This document shows positions 1 to 7,522 of a DNA stretch of 18,203 nucleotides, one piece after another (within the stretch, counting starts at the first letter, position 1; each line of letters opens with the position of its first letter). The position numbers and the translations under genes are program-made. Below the pieces are notes generated by a model. The model searched no databases. It was not told the DNA's origin and saw only the letters and a list, made by a program, of their open reading frames with translations. The DNA comes from JAWCQZ01 sp038869515 [NCBI: Halobacteria archaeon] (GTDB lineage: Archaea; Halobacteriota; Syntropharchaeia; JACQPP01), in assembly GCA_038869515.1 (NCBI GenBank), contig JAWCQZ010000012.1:1-18203 (forward strand). The letters are read 5' to 3'.

Positions 1-3000
1 CCTCCGGCTCGAGGGCGGCGACGATGTCGGAGGCCCTGGCGAACTTCGAGCCGTGGGGGATGGAGACCCAGAAGAGGTTGGTCTTGCCGGGCTGGTAGGT
101 GAAGGTCTTCTTCACCTTGGAGACGACGGCGGTGCTCGGGCCGAGGGCCCCGTTCTCGTCCACCGGGCGGATCCAGAAGAACTTCTGGGTGGCCGAGTCG
201 AGGGCCTGCTGGAGGGTGGTCTGCGTGGTGTTGATGATGCTGCCCGCCGCGGTGTTGAACTTGTTCGTCGCCTCGACGATGGAGTATTGCAGCACGCCCG
301 GGACCGAGGGCCAAGCGATGTTGAGGCTGGTCGAGTTCGTCGTGACCGACGAGGGCGCGACCGAGGTGGTGAGTGCGAGGGCGCCCTGGAGCGCCGCGCC
401 GTCCACCAGCTGGGTCTGCCACGAGGGGACCGAGATGTTCAGGAGCTCCTGGCCGAGGACACTGAGGACGAGGGGGCGTGTCCCGGCGCTGATGCCTCCC
501 ATGGAGGCCTTGTAGACGAGGTTGCCCGACTCGATGGCGACCGAGACGCCGGGGTCGGTGATGATGAGGGCGATGCCGCCGCTGATTTCGACGATGCGGA
601 AGCCGGCGATGCCCGCGCCCGCCACGGGGACGACGCTGATCGAGTCGGCGCCGATGTTGACGGCCCACTGCTGCCAGGCGCCGCTGACGTTCACCGCGGT
701 GACCTTCACGCCCGCGCCGACGTCGAGGAAGGGCACGCCGGCGACGGGGCCGCTGAAGAGGAGGGGTACGGAGAGCTGGTCCTGGCGGAAGTTGTTGGGG
801 ATGGTGAGGGCGAGGTTCGAGCCGGTGCCGAGGTTGTTGACCGCGTCCTTGACGCGGAAGGTGAGGTTGGTGATGTTCGGGAAGGAGGAGACGGTGACCG
901 AGGCCTTGTTGACGTAGCAGGAGACGCCGTCCCACAGGGCCGTGAACCAGGAGCCGCCGTTGTTGGTGGAGAACTCGCAGGTGGAGCCGCTGGCGCCGGA
1001 GCCGGTGTCCGCCACCGATGCCCTGAAGGTCTGGGTCGCCTCGTCGAACTCGGGGGTCCCCACGACAGGAGCCGCGTTGTCGGCGGGCGGCGGCAGCGTG
1101 ACTTCGGCGATGAGTTGGGCGTAGTCGGTCTTCACCCAGTCGTTGTCGCCGAGGAAGGAGTCGTGGTAGTAGCGGACCTTCACTTGGTTGGCCCCGTTGA
1201 CGTAAGGGTCGCAGGAGGCCGAAGTGGAGCAGAGAGCGAGGAGATACTTGCCGGGCTGCCCGGACTGGGTGACCAGGTTGCTCACCCCGGCCCAGCCGCC
1301 GGTGTCCCAGTTGTAGACCTGGAGGGCGGTGGTGTCGTCCCACGACCAGGCGTCGGTGTCGAGCCGCAGTTTGTTCACCGTGCTGCCGGAGGCCAAGTTG
1401 AGGGTGAAGGTGAACCGGGCGTCCATGTCGTTGTCCAGGCCGGCCTGGTCCAGCTGGAGGATGTTGCCGTCCCGGGCGTAGGTGGAGGCGAGGTTCCCGG
1501 CCACGAGATCGGCGGCGGGCCGCTCCAGGACCGAGGCCTTCGCGGTGACCTGCACCGGGATGGGGTCGTTCCAGGAGGGGGTGGACTGCATGGCGAGCGC
1601 GAGGTAGTCGATGCGGACCCAGTCGTTGTTCGAGGGCGCCCCGCTGTCGTAGCGGAGCCGGACCTGGGCCTGGCCGCCGGAGACATAGTGGGAGCACTTG
1701 CCGCCGGCGCAGACCGGGACCGTGTAGAGGCCGGGGTCGGAGGTGCTGTCCCGGACGTTGCCGGCGAACTCCCAGGCGTTCGTGGTGTAGTTGAACCTCT
1801 GGATTTGCGGGCTGTCGTCGTCCTTCCAGGCGTCGGTCTTGATGTCGATCCGGGAGATGTTGCTCGCCTGGAGGTCGAAGGTCCAGCGGGCGTCCAGTTC
1901 ATACTCGGGCCAGACCACCGAGCCGATGTTGGTCTGGTCCAACTGCTCGTAGGAGCCGTCGTCCTCGAGGAGCGAGGAGAAGGAGCCGGAGGCGACCGAG
2001 CCGGTGAACACCGTCTGAGAGGAGGGGCTCACCTCGGTGGCCCCCGCCCCGTCCACCTTCACCCAGATGGGGTTGGTGATGGACTGCGCCTCGTAGGCGA
2101 GCCACCAGGGCGCTTCGACCTTGACGAGGTAGAAGTTGTCCACCGTCGCGATGGCATCAAACGTGTAGGTGTAGGTGCCCGCCTTGATGTCGGTGTCAAT
2201 GATTTTGCCGGTCCTGTCCCAGACTTCGAGGTCGTCGTATTTCGAGGTTCCGGTGACGGTCACTTTGAACTTCACCTTCTCGCCGTAGGGCACGCTGACC
2301 GTGTCGCCGATGAGCGCCTCGAAAATCCCGTCGTTGTTGGCGTCGGCCTCCAGGACGGCCCGGGAAGTGTTCGCGTCCCGGATGGTGTAGGCGCGGCCCG
2401 CCTTGAGGCCCGCCACGACGCCGTCGGTCGAGACGTTGTCCACGTAAACCGAGGTGTAGGGGGCGTCGAGGTTGTGGAGGAAGCCGAGCCACTGCTTGTC
2501 CATGTGGTAGTCGGACACCGCGACGCCGGTGATTTTGCGCCCCTGGGCGAGGAGTTCGCGCCACTTGTCGAAGGACTTCTTGCCGGAGCCGGGCGGGATG
2601 TGCCAGTTGACGTTGATGATTTCCATGGTCTGGAAGTCGAAGTCGTAGCCGAGGTACCACGAGAGGTCGGTGAAGGGCTGGAGGGTGGAGTAGGGGTGGT
2701 TGACCTGGACGATGCCGCCCTCGTTGTGGTAGACCGCGGCGGCGTCGGCGGCGGAGGTGAGGTTCCAGACCGAGTTGATGTGGGAGGAGACGCGGAAGGC
2801 GTTCATGTGGCCCTTCGACTCGCCGGCGTCCCGGCCGACGATGGCGACTCCCTTGCCAGGGTAGGACTCGACCGAGGGGAGGAGGGCGAAGTTGTTCATG
2901 TTGGCCGAGCCGACTCGGGTCGGGGGGCAGAGCGGGTTGTTGTCGGTGATGGCGAGGAACTCGAGCCCCTTCGCCCGGGCGCGGTTGATCATCTTCTCGA

Positions 3001-3205
3001 CCGAGCCGTCGGGGGTCTCGGGGACGCCGTCGTGGCCGCACTCGGTGGAGTGGGTGTGCAACTGCCCGTCGGCCCAGATGCCGGCCGAGGCGGGGGCCGC
3101 AGCGAAGAAGATGGCGACAAGGACGGCGGCGGCGACTCCCATACCTCCCTTCATCTCATCGTTGCAGGCGCGCTGGTCGCGGATATTCACAACTGGGTGG
3201 TTCAT
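1..3205 (-). CDS. Secreted PHP-domain (CehA/McbA-like) metallohydrolase with beta-sandwich repeats, C terminus off window
   Basis: The frame is open from ATG 3205 to the window edge, giving 1068 codons without a stop. A GGAGGT lies 5 bases before the ATG and decides this start. A hydrophobic signal peptide spans residues 23-41, ending ASA. The PHP metal site is visible: HTH at 50-52, TDNN at 88-91, E113, GHMN at 132-135, NHP at 169-171 and SDYH at 231-234. This is the order expected for CehA/McbA-type metal-dependent phosphoesterase-fold hydrolases, which act on phosphoester or related bonds; the substrate is unknown. After the catalytic part come an Ig-like domain (about 300-365), two tandem carbohydrate-binding-like beta-sandwich repeats (402-540 and 555-701), more beta structure, and a fibronectin-III-like stretch near 945-1035. 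The protein is probably exported and cell-surface or extracellular. The C-terminal anchor, if any, lies outside the window. An internal ATG at residue 18 could also start it but has no well-spaced ribosome site. Confidence 0.88.
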   Translation of the reverse strand, partial: MNHPVVNIRDQRACNDEMKGGMGVAAAVLVAIFFAAAPASAGIWADGQLHTHSTECGHDGVPETPDGSVEKMINRARAKGLEFLAITDNNPLCPPTRVGSANMNNFALLPSVESYPGKGVAIVGRDAGESKGHMNAFRVSSHINSVWNLTSAADAAAVYHNEGGIVQVNHPYSTLQPFTDLSWYLGYDFDFQTMEIINVNWHIPPGSGKKSFDKWRELLAQGRKITGVAVSDYHMDKQWLGFLHNLDAPYTSVYVDNVSTDGVVAGLKAGRAYTIRDANTSRAVLEADANNDGIFEALIGDTVSVPYGEKVKFKVTVTGTSKYDDLEVWDRTGKIIDTDIKAGTYTYTFDAIATVDNFYLVKVEAPWWLAYEAQSITNPIWVKVDGAGATEVSPSSQTVFTGSVASGSFSSLLEDDGSYEQLDQTNIGSVVWPEYELDARWTFDLQASNISRIDIKTDAWKDDDSPQIQRFNYTTNAWEFAGNVRDSTSDPGLYTVPVCAGGKCSHYVSGGQAQVRLRYDSGAPSNNDWVRIDYLALAMQSTPSWNDPIPVQVTAKASVLERPAADLVAGNLASTYARDGNILQLDQAGLDNDMDARFTFTLNLASGSTVNKLRLDTDAWSWDDTTALQVYNWDTGGWAGVSNLVTQSGQPGKYLLALCSTSASCDPYVNGANQVKVRYYHDSFLGDNDWVKTDYAQLIAEVTLPPPADNAAPVVGTPEFDEATQTFRASVADTGSGASGSTCEFSTNNGGSWFTALWDGVSCYVNKASVTVSSFPNITNLTFRVKDAVNNLGTGSNLALTIPNNFRQDQLSVPLLFSGPVAGVPFLDVGAGVKVTAVNVSGAWQQWAVNIGADSISVVPVAGAGIAGFRIVEISGGIALIITDPGVSVAIESGNLVYKASMGGISAGTRPLVLSVLGQELLNISVPSWQTQLVDGAALQGALALTTSVAPSSVTTNSTSLNIAWPSVPGVLQYSIVEATNKFNTAAGSIINTTQTTLQQALDSATQKFFWIRPVDENGALGPSTAVVSKVKKTFTYQPGKTNLFWVSIPHGSKFARASDIVAALEPE
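1103..2002 (-). repeat. Two tandem ~140-150-residue beta-sandwich repeats inside the PHP-domain protein
   Basis: Residues 402-540 and 555-701 of the PHP-domain protein align with each other. Both show an LDQ segment, a DAR-x-TF segment, a TDAW segment followed by acidic residues, two nearby cysteines, and an NDWV-x-x-DY closing motif. They look like duplicated galactose-binding or discoidin-like jelly rolls. The two-cysteine turns (C499/C504 and C659/C665) could be disulfides. The repeat is degenerate and seen at protein level. The carbohydrate-binding role is inference. Confidence 0.6.
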
Positions 3206-3210
3206 GCCTT

Positions 3211-3216
3211 ACCTCC
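3211..3216 (-). promoter_or_regulatory. Shine-Dalgarno site of the PHP-domain gene
   Basis: GGAGGT sits on the minus strand with a 5-base spacer before ATG 3205. It selects the long start over the internal ATG at codon 18. Confidence 0.7.
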
Positions 3217-3235
3217 GAACCATAGTGATTGCCCG

Positions 3236-3245
3236 CCGATATCGG
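3236..3245. promoter_or_regulatory. Palindrome CCGATATCGG upstream of the PHP-domain gene
   Basis: A perfect 10-base palindrome lies 31 bases upstream of ATG 3205 and adjoins an A-rich run on the minus strand (CTAAAACC). It could be an operator or part of a weak promoter. No clear archaeal TATA box is seen in this 241-base gap. The rest of the gap (3246-3446) shows nothing I can support. Confidence 0.2.
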
Positions 3246-3446
3246 TTTTAGCTTGCGACTCAGTTACGCCCCTCGTGGCGGATGGGGCGGTAGAGGTCAC
3301 CGGTGCCGATTTTGACATGGAGTCCCGGGGCAGTGCGAAGCTCCCGGAACCCTCCAACCGCGCCATCGCTCCCCAATCAACGCTGCAGCGATATCAACCA
3401 ACGGCCAGAAATACGAAATCGATACCGGGCGGCACATGTTGGTAAG

Positions 3447-4061
3447 TCACTTACTGCCTTCAATCGCCATTTTTGACCCGATTTTTGCCCCCTCGGCCCC
3501 CTCCAGGAGGGCCACATAGGCCCCCGCCCGCTCTATCTCCTCGGGGGTCGCAAGGGCGAGGAGGGTCTCCCGGGGGACCCCCGACCTCGCCTTCGCCCCG
3601 AGGCTCTTGAGCCACGCCGCCTCCTCGGCCGCCTTCGCCCTCTCCTCGGGGGTCGGGGGCGACCACCCGGCCCGGGCCGCCACCCGGTGGAGGATGTCGC
3701 GGAGGCTCGCATCCTCGGGGGACTCCCCGATGTCGGCAAGAATCTCGGAGGCCTCGGGGTTCCGGAGCAGCCGCGCCCGGAGGCGCTCGACCGAGGCGAG
3801 CATCTTGAGGGCGATGTAGCGGTCGGTGCCCCGCATCGGCACGTAGCCCGCCATGCGAATCGCGGCCGCCTCGTCCCGGGGGAGAGCGAAGAGGGAGGTC
3901 CACGACTGGCCCCGGGGGAGGGGGAGTTTCAGGACCTTGCCCATCTTGACAGCGCTTTTGAGATGGGCGTGCAGGGTCTTCTCCGCCATGCGGCCCTTCG
4001 TCGCATCTGCCAGCTCCCGCGTCGTTTTCGGGCCGGACTGGAGGAGGGCGAGGATGTCCAT
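3447..4061 (-). CDS. Winged helix-turn-helix DNA-binding protein
   Basis: The product is 204 aa if it starts at ATG 4061. The frame is open further upstream, but that extension runs into the HEPN gene and is arginine-rich noise. Residues 1-60 have the pattern of a winged HTH: a helix, then TTRELADATKGRMAEKTLHA as helix-turn-helix, then a KVLKLPL wing strand. The remainder is helical and charged, with an Ala/Glu-rich stretch around 150-175, and has no catalytic motif I recognise. A transcription regulator is the likely role. It lies downstream of the MNT-HEPN pair on the same strand, separated by 80 bases containing a hairpin plus T-run, so it is probably its own unit. There is no strong Shine-Dalgarno, so a leaderless transcript is plausible. 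Targets are unknown. Confidence 0.65.
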   Translation of the reverse strand: MDILALLQSGPKTTRELADATKGRMAEKTLHAHLKSAVKMGKVLKLPLPRGQSWTSLFALPRDEAAAIRMAGYVPMRGTDRYIALKMLASVERLRARLLRNPEASEILADIGESPEDASLRDILHRVAARAGWSPPTPEERAKAAEEAAWLKSLGAKARSGVPRETLLALATPEEIERAGAYVALLEGAEGAKIGSKMAIEGSK

Positions 4062-4091
4062 TTCGATTCTATTCTCGATGCGGTTTCGTCG

Positions 4092-4117
4092 AAAAAAAGT
4101 CACCCCGAAGGCGGTGA
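4092..4117 (-). terminator. Hairpin plus T7 run after the HEPN gene
   Basis: On the minus strand, TCACC and GGTGA arms (4100-4117) flank a short loop and are followed at once by seven T residues (4092-4098). The structure starts about 25 bases past the HEPN stop codon. Archaeal termination depends chiefly on T-runs, so this could end the MNT-HEPN transcript. The same T-run lies about 31-37 bases before the winged-helix start and might instead be promoter sequence. Confidence 0.45.
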
Positions 4118-4141
4118 GTGCCGGAACGGCGCCCTGAGCCT

Positions 4142-4552
4142 TCAGAGCCGTCTCTTGATGGAACGCAACAGGTCGCCGGCGAGATGAATGGCCTCCACGG
4201 CGTCCGCCTTTGAAGGCGCCTCTTCGGGAAGTCTTGCATAGGAGAATTTTTCGCGCAGGGAGTTCAACCTTCCGAGATACCTCCTCCACTCTTTCGGCGC
4301 AGTTCCGGTTTTCACATAGTCCCTGCCGAGCACAGTCACGAGTCCCCGGTGGGTCCTCGGGATGTCCGCCTGCGGGTTGTGGCGAAGCATGAACGCGCTG
4401 ATGGCAGACTCCGCGGACCGGAAGGCGTGCTCGATGGCGTCAATATGGTCCCTCTGGCGGAGTTGCTGGCGGGAGTCGCGCAGAGAGCTCTCGGCCCTTT
4501 GCAGATTGAAGAGGAAAACGGCATTCTCAGGGGAGGAGCGACGGGTCGCCAT
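4142..4552 (-). CDS. HEPN-domain protein, toxin partner of an MNT/HEPN module
   Basis: This 136-aa all-helical protein resembles small HEPN proteins (PF05168/COG1895 type). Its pattern is a helix with AIEHAFRSAESAISAF, a THRGL motif, then LREKFSYARL where relatives have the 'R-x-x-aDY' motif, and a final helix of alternating Ala/Leu. In the known family such proteins act as RNases or as targets of AMPylation, paired with MNT nucleotidyltransferase antitoxins. A clean R-x4-6-H catalytic motif is not obvious, so RNase activity is uncertain. Its start overlaps the end of the MNT gene by 26 bases, which implies translational coupling and a bicistronic toxin-antitoxin-like unit. It acts in the cytoplasm; no signal peptide or membrane span is seen. 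Confidence 0.75.
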   Translation of the reverse strand: MATRRSSPENAVFLFNLQRAESSLRDSRQQLRQRDHIDAIEHAFRSAESAISAFMLRHNPQADIPRTHRGLVTVLGRDYVKTGTAPKEWRRYLGRLNSLREKFSYARLPEEAPSKADAVEAIHLAGDLLRSIKRRL

Positions 4553-4991
4553 AGAGGGTGATTCCTTTTTTCACCTCCCGCAAGAACCTGCTGGACGGGC
4601 CTGCGCGAACGACCCTCTCCAGGGGCCAGTCGATGAAGGAGACGAATTCGTCGCGGTCGTATAACTCCAGAGGGAAAGGTTGGCGGCGCCGGAGAACGAT
4701 GAAGAGGTCCACGTCGCTTCTGCCGCGCTTGAACCGCCCGTTGACCATGGAGCCGAAGAGCTGCACCAGGAGCAGGTTGTCCCCGAAGGACCTCCGGAGC
4801 TGGTCCGTGACCCTCCCCAGGAAAGGGACCGGGAAATCCCTGGAGAGCACGATGCTGTTCCCTCTCGGATAGATGTAGAAGTGCCCCTCTCTGAGCGCAC
4901 GGGCAAGGGATTTGGGAAGGACGACGCCGTAACTGCCCCCCCACCGGCGGAGTGTCTGCTGGTAGATGCCATGGGTTTTCTCGGCCTTCAT
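4527..4991 (-). CDS. AbrB-like domain fused to MNT-type minimal nucleotidyltransferase
   Basis: The product is 154 aa. Residues 8-52 (QTLRRWGGSYGVVLPKSLAR followed by a short beta hairpin) look like a SpoVT/AbrB swapped-hairpin DNA-binding domain. Residues 60-150 form a minimal nucleotidyltransferase: GS at 80-81, then GRSDVDLFIVL with the metal-binding D93 and D95, and D121 as a possible third acid. In known MNT/HEPN systems the MNT enzyme adds AMP to the HEPN toxin and neutralises it. The AbrB-like part would let the same polypeptide bind and repress its own promoter, which is inference. It is the first gene of the pair, just behind a TATA-like run, and overlaps the HEPN start. A DUF-type housekeeping nucleotidyltransferase is less likely given the partner. 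Confidence 0.78.
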   Translation of the reverse strand: MKAEKTHGIYQQTLRRWGGSYGVVLPKSLARALREGHFYIYPRGNSIVLSRDFPVPFLGRVTDQLRRSFGDNLLLVQLFGSMVNGRFKRGRSDVDLFIVLRRRQPFPLELYDRDEFVSFIDWPLERVVRAGPSSRFLREVKKGITLYGDPSLLP

Positions 4992-4999
4992 CCATGAAG

Positions 5000-5015
5000 T
5001 ATATATTTTTTATAT
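5000..5015 (-). promoter_or_regulatory. TATA-like promoter element of the MNT-HEPN pair
   Basis: An uninterrupted 16-base A/T run (TATAAAAAATATATA on the minus strand) stands in otherwise GC-rich DNA. It is centred roughly 16-20 bases before the MNT ATG, which suggests a transcript with almost no leader. It is also the only strong A/T element in the divergent gap, so it could influence the DUF835 gene on the other strand. A T-rich stretch just upstream (GGTTTAAGAC) could form part of the TFB contact. Confidence 0.55.
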
Positions 5016-5226
5016 GTCTTAAACCTTGGGAACCCCGGGATTCCTGCGGCATCGAGAAGGGGGCTGCGCCGAAAGGCCGCGGGAGGATGCTGGCGGAGCT
5101 CCGCAACCTCCGGGAGGTGTCCGACTGCGTCCCCCCCGCCGGTGCGGGAAGGAGCGACGCCACCGGCGCCGTGGAGAGCCCCGGAACCTGTTTCCCTGTC
5201 CCGGTGAACAAAGGGCGGATTCCCGG

Positions 5227-6453
5227 ATGGTCCTCACCCCCGACTCCTACCCCACCCTCGCCGCCCTCACGGTGAACGCCGTCCTCGGCCTCTACGTCCT
5301 CCTGCGGGGCCCCCGCCGGCCGGCCAACCGCTCCTTCGCCATCCTGATGGGGATGCTCGTGGCCTCGGGGGCCGCCACGCTCGTCCAGAAGAACGCCCCC
5401 TCACTCGAGGCGGCCAACTTCCTGCTCCGGTTCCAGATCTTCTTCCTCGCCTCCATGGTGGCCCCCATCGTCCACTTCGCCGCGGTCTTCCCCCAGAACC
5501 GCCCGCCGACGCCCCGGAACCTGCTCCTCCTCTACTCGGCGGTGCTGGCCCCGGCCGGGCTGCTGCTCTTCCTCGTGGAGAGCCCCTTCCGCATCGTCCT
5601 CTCCGCCGCGGCCCCCTCCGGATTCTCGGTGCGGACCGCGCAGTCCATCGGGGCGCCGAGCATCGCCCTCGGGGCGTGGCTCGGCCTGCTGACCGCCTAC
5701 GCCATCCTCCGGGTCTTCCGGACCTTCCGCGCCGGAGGGGAGGCGGAGCGGGCGCAAATCCGGTGGGTGGCCGCGGGCCTCCTCGTGACGGCGGCGGCCG
5801 GCCCCTTCTTCGGGCTCGTCCTGCCCCAGGCGGCCTCGGTGGACGCCCAGGGGGCGGGCTCGGTCGTGATGATGGTCCCGGCCCTCTTCGCGACCGTCGC
5901 CATCGTCCGCTACCGGTTCCTCGCCATCGAGCCGGTAGCCGAGCGGCCGTCCTCGGAGCGCCCCGCGCCGGAGCAGGCCTCCGTGGCCGCGAAGGAGGAG
6001 TTCCCGCACCCTCTTGAGCCCGGCGCGCTCTACCTCGGCCCCCCGGAGCGGATGAAGCGGGTCTTCGTGCTTCGGGTGGGCGAAGGGGCCCACGGCATCT
6101 GCTTCAGCCGGACCCACCCCAACCTCCTCCGGCGCGAACTGGGGCTGGAGAAGACCCCGATGGTCTGGTTGAGCGCCAGCGCGGAGGCGGACGTCATGGC
6201 CCTGGAGCGGCCCGACGAAATCCGGCGGACGCTGCGGAACTTCATCACGAGAAGCCCCGGAGCGGTCGTGCTGCTGGACGGCGTCGAGTATCTGGTCCTC
6301 CGCTTCGGCCTGGACGAGACAGCCCGCCTGGTCTACGACCTCTCCGACCTGGCGGCCGTGAAGGGGGCCATTCTCTTGCTGCCGGTGGACCCCAAGAGCC
6401 TCGGGGAGAGAGAGACGGCGCTGCTGGGGAGGCACGCGAGGAAACTGGAGTGA
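5227..6453 (+). CDS. Multi-span membrane protein with C-terminal DUF835 domain
   Basis: The product is 408 aa from ATG 5227. The frame is open upstream, but that part is hydrophilic and Gly/Arg-rich, and this ATG begins right before the first membrane span. About seven hydrophobic segments can be picked out (about 11-27, 36-52, 66-88, 98-117, 142-162, 179-199, 210-228), like the 7TM sensor domains found in front of histidine kinases. A Pro/Glu-rich linker follows, then residues 265-405 match the DUF835 pattern: GICFSRTHP, PMVWLSAS, VVLLDGVEYLV and LLPVDP. DUF835 is common in Thermoplasmata sensory proteins but its biochemical role is not settled. A signal-sensing membrane role is inference. 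No kinase motifs are present. It is divergent from the MNT-HEPN operon and convergent with the PGF-CTERM fragment. Confidence 0.8.
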   Translation: MVLTPDSYPTLAALTVNAVLGLYVLLRGPRRPANRSFAILMGMLVASGAATLVQKNAPSLEAANFLLRFQIFFLASMVAPIVHFAAVFPQNRPPTPRNLLLLYSAVLAPAGLLLFLVESPFRIVLSAAAPSGFSVRTAQSIGAPSIALGAWLGLLTAYAILRVFRTFRAGGEAERAQIRWVAAGLLVTAAAGPFFGLVLPQAASVDAQGAGSVVMMVPALFATVAIVRYRFLAIEPVAERPSSERPAPEQASVAAKEEFPHPLEPGALYLGPPERMKRVFVLRVGEGAHGICFSRTHPNLLRRELGLEKTPMVWLSASAEADVMALERPDEIRRTLRNFITRSPGAVVLLDGVEYLVLRFGLDETARLVYDLSDLAAVKGAILLLPVDPKSLGERETALLGRHARKLE

Positions 6454-6678
6454 TTCTGTCTTTTGGCGGGACTGGAACTCCACTTCGCCCGAGGTCCGGC
6501 CCTCCCTGACCTTGGCCTCAGCCTCCAGGGAGAGGCGGCGGCCGGGCTCCCACGATTTGCCCCCGCATCGACCTTGACGCGGTCCGCGGGGCTCCCCGAG
6601 GGGCAGAGGTCGAGGAGGATTGGACCGCGCCTTCCTGCCGGAAGAAAGGATGGTTGATTGAAGTCTCCCGACGGAGGT

Positions 6679-7459
6679 CTATTGGAGTCTGTCGCGCCCG
6701 TTCCGCCTCCGGGCGAGGTGGGCCATCGCCAGAAGTCCGGCGACGGCAAAGACCACCTCAAAACCCGGCGAGACGACAAGTGCCGCCGGGGAAACAGGCT
6801 CGTTCATCACGGCGCAGGAGGATTGGAGGCAGGAGAGCGCCACGTTGTCGTAGCAGATAGTCCCGGATGACTGGGCGCCAGAGAAGGGACTAAAGAGCGC
6901 GATGAGTCCGACCCTGCCAGTTTCGGTGGAGATGGAGATGTTCTCATCTGTTGTTACATTGTGGCCCACCGCTTTAGAACGGGTGACATTGAAAGAAGGA
7001 GGGATTGGGTTCGGTAGGAAGGCGACGAGGCCGCCATCGGAGTAGAGTCCGAGGTATTGCCGGTTGACCTCGATTGAGATGGATTGGGTGGGGAGGCTGG
7101 CGAGGGGTACAATGGTGAAGTTCGAAACGCGGGTGCCTTGGTAAAAGCTCCCCAGGATTGCCACCGGTGCGGGGATGGCGGGATCCGAAACCACGACCCC
7201 GGCGATGCCGTAACTGCTGCCGTACAAGCGGTCACCGGTTGCGTTCTGCTCCTCATGGCCTTTGAGAAGGACTCCGAACGACCCCAGATATCCGGAGGGG
7301 AGAGACACCGGCGCATCGAAACGCATAAGCCCCCCGAAAGTCTGGTTGGTCACAACGACTCCAAACAGGGCACCGGACGAGGAGGAGCAAAGCCGTCCAG
7401 TCGAAGCTGATGGGTAGAACTCTGGCGGAATCCCGATCGGAATCTGCCACTCCCCATCA
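6679..7459 (-). pseudogene. C-terminal fragment of a PGF-CTERM surface protein, headless next to the IS
   Basis: About 260 codons on the minus strand run from the inner edge of the IS left end to the stop at 6679. No start codon or signal peptide belongs to the fragment, because the frame simply enters the IS. The protein looks like a beta-sandwich (LamG/concanavalin-like), with many N-glycosylation sequons and a closing TGRVGLIALF...CYDNVAL segment typical of such folds. It ends SPGFEVVFAVAGLLAMAHLA followed by RRR: a PGF-CTERM archaeosortase signal. The parent gene was either P1 itself or a separate anchor gene downstream of it, as P2 has. The missing N terminus was lost during or after IS insertion. 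Translation from an internal Met is possible, but export would then fail. Confidence 0.7.
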
Positions 7460-7473
7460 ACGTAGGTTTTGCA
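7460..7473 (+). repeat. Left terminal inverted repeat of the IS1634-like element
   Basis: ACGTAGGTTTTGCA is identical to the complement of 8196-8209. Weaker similarity continues inward (GCTTAAATACC against CTATTTAAACC). Confidence 0.75.
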
Positions 7474-7522
7474 GCTTAAATACCGTGGGGTAGGGAGAGA
7501 GGCCCCTTTCGGGGATGGCGTA

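Noticed and set aside
53-3445. A 1130-codon open frame on the plus strand
   Set aside because: It lies opposite the PHP-domain gene. Its product is low-complexity Gly/Asp/Val/Arg-rich with no domain, and the frame is a GC-rich mirror of the real minus-strand gene, which has a Shine-Dalgarno site, signal peptide and metal motifs.
4061-4289. N-terminal extension of the winged-helix protein to 280 aa
   Set aside because: It would read antiparallel to nothing but overlaps the HEPN gene in another frame, is Arg/Gly-rich, and the HTH pattern begins at the internal ATG 4061.
5138-5165. Inverted repeat GCCGGT...ACCGGC in the leader of the DUF835 gene
   Set aside because: Six-base arms with a long spacer are expected by chance in DNA this GC-rich.
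5401-6483. A 360-codon minus-strand frame opposite the DUF835 gene
   Set aside because: Its product is charged low-complexity sequence, whereas the plus strand carries membrane spans and DUF835 motifs.
6490-6540. CTCCCTG/CAGGGAG arms between the convergent DUF835 gene and PGF-CTERM fragment
   Set aside because: The arms are short, the loop is long and there is no T-run, so I cannot support a terminator.
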